From: Bugulina stolonifera
Taxonomy: Eukaryota > Bryozoa > Gymnolaemata > Cheilostomatida > Bugulidae
Assembly: GCA_935421135.1 (NCBI GenBank)
Contig: OW285193.1
Coordinates: 15,114,099-15,178,098, forward strand
Length of the DNA stretch: 64,000 bases
Reading direction: 5' to 3'
Shown here: piece by piece, positions 49,317-64,000 of the stretch
How positions within the stretch are numbered: position 1 is the first letter of the stretch
Layout: the number at the start of each line of letters is the position of its first letter
Position numbers and translations under genes: made by a program
Notes under the pieces: model-generated
What the model saw: the letters and a program-made list of their open reading frames with translations, nothing else
What the model was told of the DNA's origin: nothing
Database searches by the model: none

Positions 49317-49648
49317 GTAATTATATCATCACATACCCATGGAGTACAAAGTACCTTACATGAAGTTTTAAAAGTTGTCTACTCTCTATTCTTTATCCAC
49401 AAAACAGAGAGAGGATAACTTTAAAGTGTTGTCAGATTCTAGTAATGTACTTTTGTATGAATTTTTATCTTCCAATTCCAGTATTACTTAACCAGATATC
49501 TTAGATTACATGCCAACATTCTTTACACACTGGTTTTTTATATGACTAGCTCATAGATAGTTATATTGTTGCACATGCATAATAATATAACTATAGAGTA
49601 CACAGTCATGTAAATATACATGTAGATTTTGACACCCTTTGGGTACAC
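49317..49648 (+). repeat. Direct duplication, first copy
   Basis: Matches 50025-50333 in the same orientation from TAATTATATCATCACATACC to TTTTGACACCCTTTGGGTAC. It includes a hairpin-motif copy (about 49368-49425). Confidence 0.85.
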
Positions 49649-50024
49649 AACTAAAGGCCAGACAAGGAGATGACTAAATTAAGTCATTTAAAAGGAACAC
49701 CTACAAAAAGTTAAGCAACACCTTTACTAACTGAGGGAGTATTAAATAAAAAGCTATTTAAAAGAATGTTCTACTAGAATTTGCATATAGAAAGTACATG
49801 TAGGTACATTTTAAATAAATAATTGAAACGACATATTATTTTAATAAATATTCGTTCTGTATTTTCATTATGCTACAGGTATATTAAATGGTGAATTGCA
49901 CAGATTACCTGTGTCTCATAAGTTCTACTTGGCCAATAGGTGGTTTGCTAATTACCTATTGCCACTCATGAGGGATATATTGAGCTTAATATGGTAGGCA
50001 GATATTGCAAAGGTGGCAGCTTTT

Positions 50025-50333
50025 CTAATTATATCATCACATACCCATGGGGTAACAGTGTACCTTACATGAACTGTTAAAAGTTGTCTACTCTCTGTTC
50101 TTTATTAACAAAACAGAGAGAGGATAACTTTAAAGTGTTGTCAGATTCTAGTAATGTAATGTACTTTTGTATGAACTCTTATCTTCCAATTCCAGTATTA
50201 CCTTACTAGACATTTGAGATTGTTTACACACCGGTGACTGGTGTTTCACATGACTATCTCATAGACATATTGTCACACATGTATAAAATAGAGCATACAC
50301 TTGTAAATATAAATTTTGACACTCTTTAGGTAC
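50025..50333 (+). repeat. Direct duplication, second copy
   Basis: Second copy of the 49317-49648 segment about 705 bases downstream, again with the hairpin motif (about 50087-50134). Confidence 0.85.
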
Positions 50334-50772
50334 ATGAGAATGTATTGATTTCTTCTGAATATAGGTTCTCTTGCAACATGAACTTAAGGTCCAGCTTTTA
50401 GAAGTAGTGTTGTTCACATACAATTACATGTACATGTATATGTAAATTGTGACACTACGTGCATCATAAGTAATGGGCTCTAACTATGTTGAACCACATG
50501 CTATGGCGATACCTATGTGCAGACATACATGTATCTTCTCACCATGAGTAAAGGGAAAGCAAAGAGTAGTTCCACAAAATGTGGTCCTTTTCCATATCTC
50601 TACCAGTAGATTGTGATGGCATAAACGCACACCAGCAAAAGTTAGAATAGAGTGTTAAATCAATGCACAAGCTGTCAGTGACACAACCAAGCATTAACTA
50701 AACTAACAGTAGTGGTAAAAGATGTAAACATGACATGAGAATGAAATGGCATGAGAAAAAGAAGACAACTCT

Positions 50773-50884
50773 ATAGACACGTAAACCATGATAGACACGT
50801 AGACCATAGACATGTAGACCATAAACATGTAGACAATAGACATGTATACCATAGAGATGTAGACCATAGACATGTAGACCACAG
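50773..50884. repeat. 15-bp minisatellite (GTAGACCATAGACAT)
   Basis: Six to seven imperfect units of about 15 bases. They generate a periodic frame on the minus strand that I do not take as a gene. Confidence 0.8.
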
Positions 50885-52262
50885 ACACAGGAGCCATCGG
50901 TACATACTTTTCCAGAACGCAGGAGAGGCTGACTGCCAGCTCTGAGCAAGCTCTGAACTCTACCATTTAAAAGAGAGGGTATCCTGGAACAGATTCTCTC
51001 CAGATGACCTACAGCAATGTGTGGACACGTTGACACCTATAAAGTAGAAATGAATTAATACGTAATGCATGATGTCCATGTAAGAAATATTGACAACAAA
51101 GATAGAAACGTACTTCAAAACAAGTAACAACATGTTATCATGTCATAAAATATAATTTGAGTCCATTCATAGTAACATTATCATAGAGCCAACTTTCTTA
51201 AAAAAGGCTATGACAGAGGGACATTCACAAATCCTGCATTACATTTTTAAATAAAAAAATGTGGCAACCAAAATTAACATTGCTCTGCAATTAAAACAGC
51301 GAACACAAAACATGTTAACAACACGGTAGAGTTCAAGTGATACCTGTTTATTCAATTAGCCAATCATGACTCTCACACTGGTGAGCACATGGGTGTCCCG
51401 AAGTAAAAACAAAAACGATGACAGTGATCCTTTAATTGTCCATCATTGTATGGAGAGACTTGAGTAGAGCACCCTACCCAAATGTTGAATCCTCGTATAA
51501 TTTTGATCAAGAACTTGGCAAGTATTCATATTATGAGTATAAACCTTCACTTTTACTTTACTTATTCTGTATTCATTACAGAAAGTAAATAAATATGATG
51601 TAAGTACAGTAGATGTACATTGCACATGCATCAAGCTTTGCAATTATGTTTGGAAGTTGTTTCCTCTTTATCTGATAAAGAATCAAAGAGAAGACAACTT
51701 CAAAAAGTTGATTGAGAACACTAAAAAGGAGTTGTTCTCTCTCTCATTAAATAAAGAGGACAAATCTGAATTAGTAATATAATTGATATTATGTCATGTA
51801 CACTGGATCATGTATATGTGCATGCAAACTTTGTATTACAAAGTAAATTGTAGTTACAATAAATACATCTTGATCACACATGTTAGATTATTTTACAGTG
51901 TACATGAAGAACTTGATAATGTTAGTAATATTACATCATACACAAACAAACAATGTTATAACATTGTACTCTATAAGTTTAACCTACATGTACAATACAT
52001 TTTATGCTGCTGGCAGGTGACTTTGTGCTGTACATTGTAATCGTTGTTGCATTCCATTCAATGTCTAGTTGTATTAATATTATTGATTCAGTTACATTCC
52101 TGGCATTCATATTACATCACTTACCATCTTGTAAGCATCATCATCAGGTTTCATTTCAATTTTTGAATGAAAGTAATGTAAAGGTGAACATCATAGAAGA
52201 AAAGTTTTTCTTATTATAATATAATATAATTATTATAATAAGAAACACTTATGCAGGATGTA

Positions 52263-52395
52263 GTTTACCTGGGTATCAGGCCAACTACCAATCAGCAAGA
52301 AGAGTTTGGTTCTATGAGCTACTGGTGAGTACACTGAACTAGTAAACTCTACTTGCTGTAGCTTAGACTAGTATAAGCTTGATACCCAGGTAAAC
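52263..52395. mobile_element. Small inverted-repeat element (133 bp)
   Basis: GTTTACCTGGGTATCA (52263-52278) and its exact complement (52380-52395) bound the segment. A target duplication is not clear, so class is unknown. Confidence 0.6.
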
Positions 52396-53829
52396 ACCAT
52401 AATCATTGTTTGAAACTTTTGAAGTTTTCTCCTCTTGCAATTTGCACAAAAAGAGAGAGAGAACAACTTCCTAAAAATACCATTTTTGGTTGCATTTTGC
52501 AGGATGTACTACAGCACTTTTCTTGTGATGTATTGGCAATTATACTTCATCATTTATTTATAAGTATTGGAATCTCTCGAGATTCTTGTTGCAAGTGTGA
52601 ATCACTTTGATTTCCAATGAAGAGAGTACATGCTACTGCTGGTATACTTACAGTGTGATGCATGTATTTCCTCTTGTAGTAAATAATCCAAGTACCCGTA
52701 CCTGTTAGTAAATCCTAGCTACGTATGAAATAGGTCACTTCCTGTTTGATAACAGGTATAGTACATGTAGTTCTAGTGCTGTGCTCTAAAAGTCTAAAGT
52801 GAAACCACTATTACATAGCCAGGATAATGGCTATAAATATAGCTAACCTATATAGCCACAGTACTTAGATGTTCTAAGTGCCATGGCTCAGGGTATTTTT
52901 CAGTCCTAAGGCTACATACAAAAATATATTATAATATGCAAGTATACACATCAAATAGGTTTACAAGTTTTAAAAATTTGTGGTCTATTTTCCTGCCCAG
53001 GTGTACATGTATATATTAAAGACACTCTTTTTCAAAGCTATAGCTATTATATTTTATTATTATGACAGATTTTATTATTTATTTTAGATAAATATAATAG
53101 TAGAGGTTAGACAGTTAAAGTTAGGAATAATTTACACAGATATAAGATACATGTATTATCTTATTACCATGTCTTTTTTATAATAATATTGTATAATAAT
53201 ATAATTATATACTTTTTTATACATAACTAAAATCAGAACTATATAAATATCATCTTTGGTGGAACTATTATACGTTCAAGTATGTGTATGTCTTGTACAA
53301 ATTATGTAATTATTGCTGGTATGTAAAGGCTGCAATTTCAAATAAACAAATAAGACACACGACGTTATGTAGTTTGAATTGCATGTGTCTAACTCCTTGG
53401 TCTACACTACACGGTTTACCATTAGCTGGAATGCAATACTTGATAAATAGTTTACTTGTTATACATGTATATGACAGCTCAGTGCAGTGACATCGTCACA
53501 TGACCAAATACTAAGGGGAGGGGCTCCGATAAGATTCACTAAATATGAGGTGAATTATCACCTATCATAATCTATACTCCATATAACATAACTAATTTAG
53601 AGCTATCTATCTACAAGTTCCTTGAGATCTCACTTATACAACATATACATGTACATATATGACTGGCCATCATCATGGTGAATACATAGAGCATGTGTAT
53701 GTTAGTCAGAAATGAGTTCAAACAAATCAGCAATGAAAATATCTTCAACATTAATGTCTTCCTCAAGTTTACCACTCTACTTTGGAGTTGTCCAATCTCA
53801 CTTGTGGGTATATGTAGCTGTTAGTAGGT

Positions 53830-64000
<10,171 letters not shown>

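Larger units (their letters stand above)
50334..53829. other. Gene-poor region downstream of RUNX
   Basis: It holds hairpin-motif copies (51653-51701 and 52431-52470), a half copy near 51729, the small inverted-repeat element at 52263-52395, the minisatellite at 50773-50884 and TACATGTA runs. The final part should include the RUNX 3' untranslated region. No other gene is seen. Confidence 0.45.

Noticed and set aside
50698..51036. Minus-strand frame rich in GLHVYG repeats
   Set aside because: The repeats are the translated 15-bp minisatellite; the non-repeat part lacks recognisable features and clear splice partners.

Overview
The window is nuclear DNA of an animal. Genes are split by many short GT-AG introns, the sequence is AT-rich, and the recognisable genes are metazoan: RUNX, PAXBP1, eIF1A, a VWA7-like receptor and a caspase-like protein. 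The RUNX gene ends in VWRPY and its Runt domain is clearly of the metazoan type. I think an early-branching invertebrate, possibly a sponge (homoscleromorph rather than haplosclerid), is most likely. That is inference; I could not run a database search.

Layout. 1-2575 (+): 3' part of an ankyrin-repeat gene, split by a 1.07 kb inverted-repeat transposon and carrying a frameshift. 2954-5942 (+): caspase-like gene whose catalytic-His segment is not visible. 6458-7174: hAT-type MITE. 7361-10133 (+): four-pass large-pore channel of the innexin/pannexin/LRRC8 type without leucine-rich repeats. 10471-11257: probable solo LTR. 12307-19602 (+): complete PAXBP1 in 14 exons. 20347-32222 (-): 13-exon VWA7-like membrane protein, convergent with PAXBP1. 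32619-35605 (+): complete six-exon eIF1A, divergent from the VWA7-like gene across about 400 bp. 36-53.8 kb: gene-poor and repeat-rich, with a LINE fragment, an unrecognised candidate gene, a second hAT element, a duplicated and inverted segment, a 20-bp satellite and a direct repeat. 53830-62806 (-): RUNX, complete from the second half of the Runt domain to the VWRPY end; the 5' exons lie beyond the window. A decayed GPCR fragment sits antisense in a RUNX intron.

Exons were joined by hand. In PAXBP1, eIF1A, RUNX, the channel gene and all but one junction of the VWA7-like gene, GT/AG sites and codon phases agree at every step. That is the main support for these models. The genes are not an operon or pathway; the only structural relationships are the convergent PAXBP1/VWA7-like pair and the divergent VWA7-like/eIF1A pair.

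Most worth a second look: the LRR-free channel; the caspase-like protein without its His segment; the VWA domain without a MIDAS; two six-unit tandem arrays, both with periods divisible by three, each abutting a PAXBP1 3' splice site; a dispersed hairpin family found in three gene 3' flanks; and a transposon whose removal restores the ankyrin frame.
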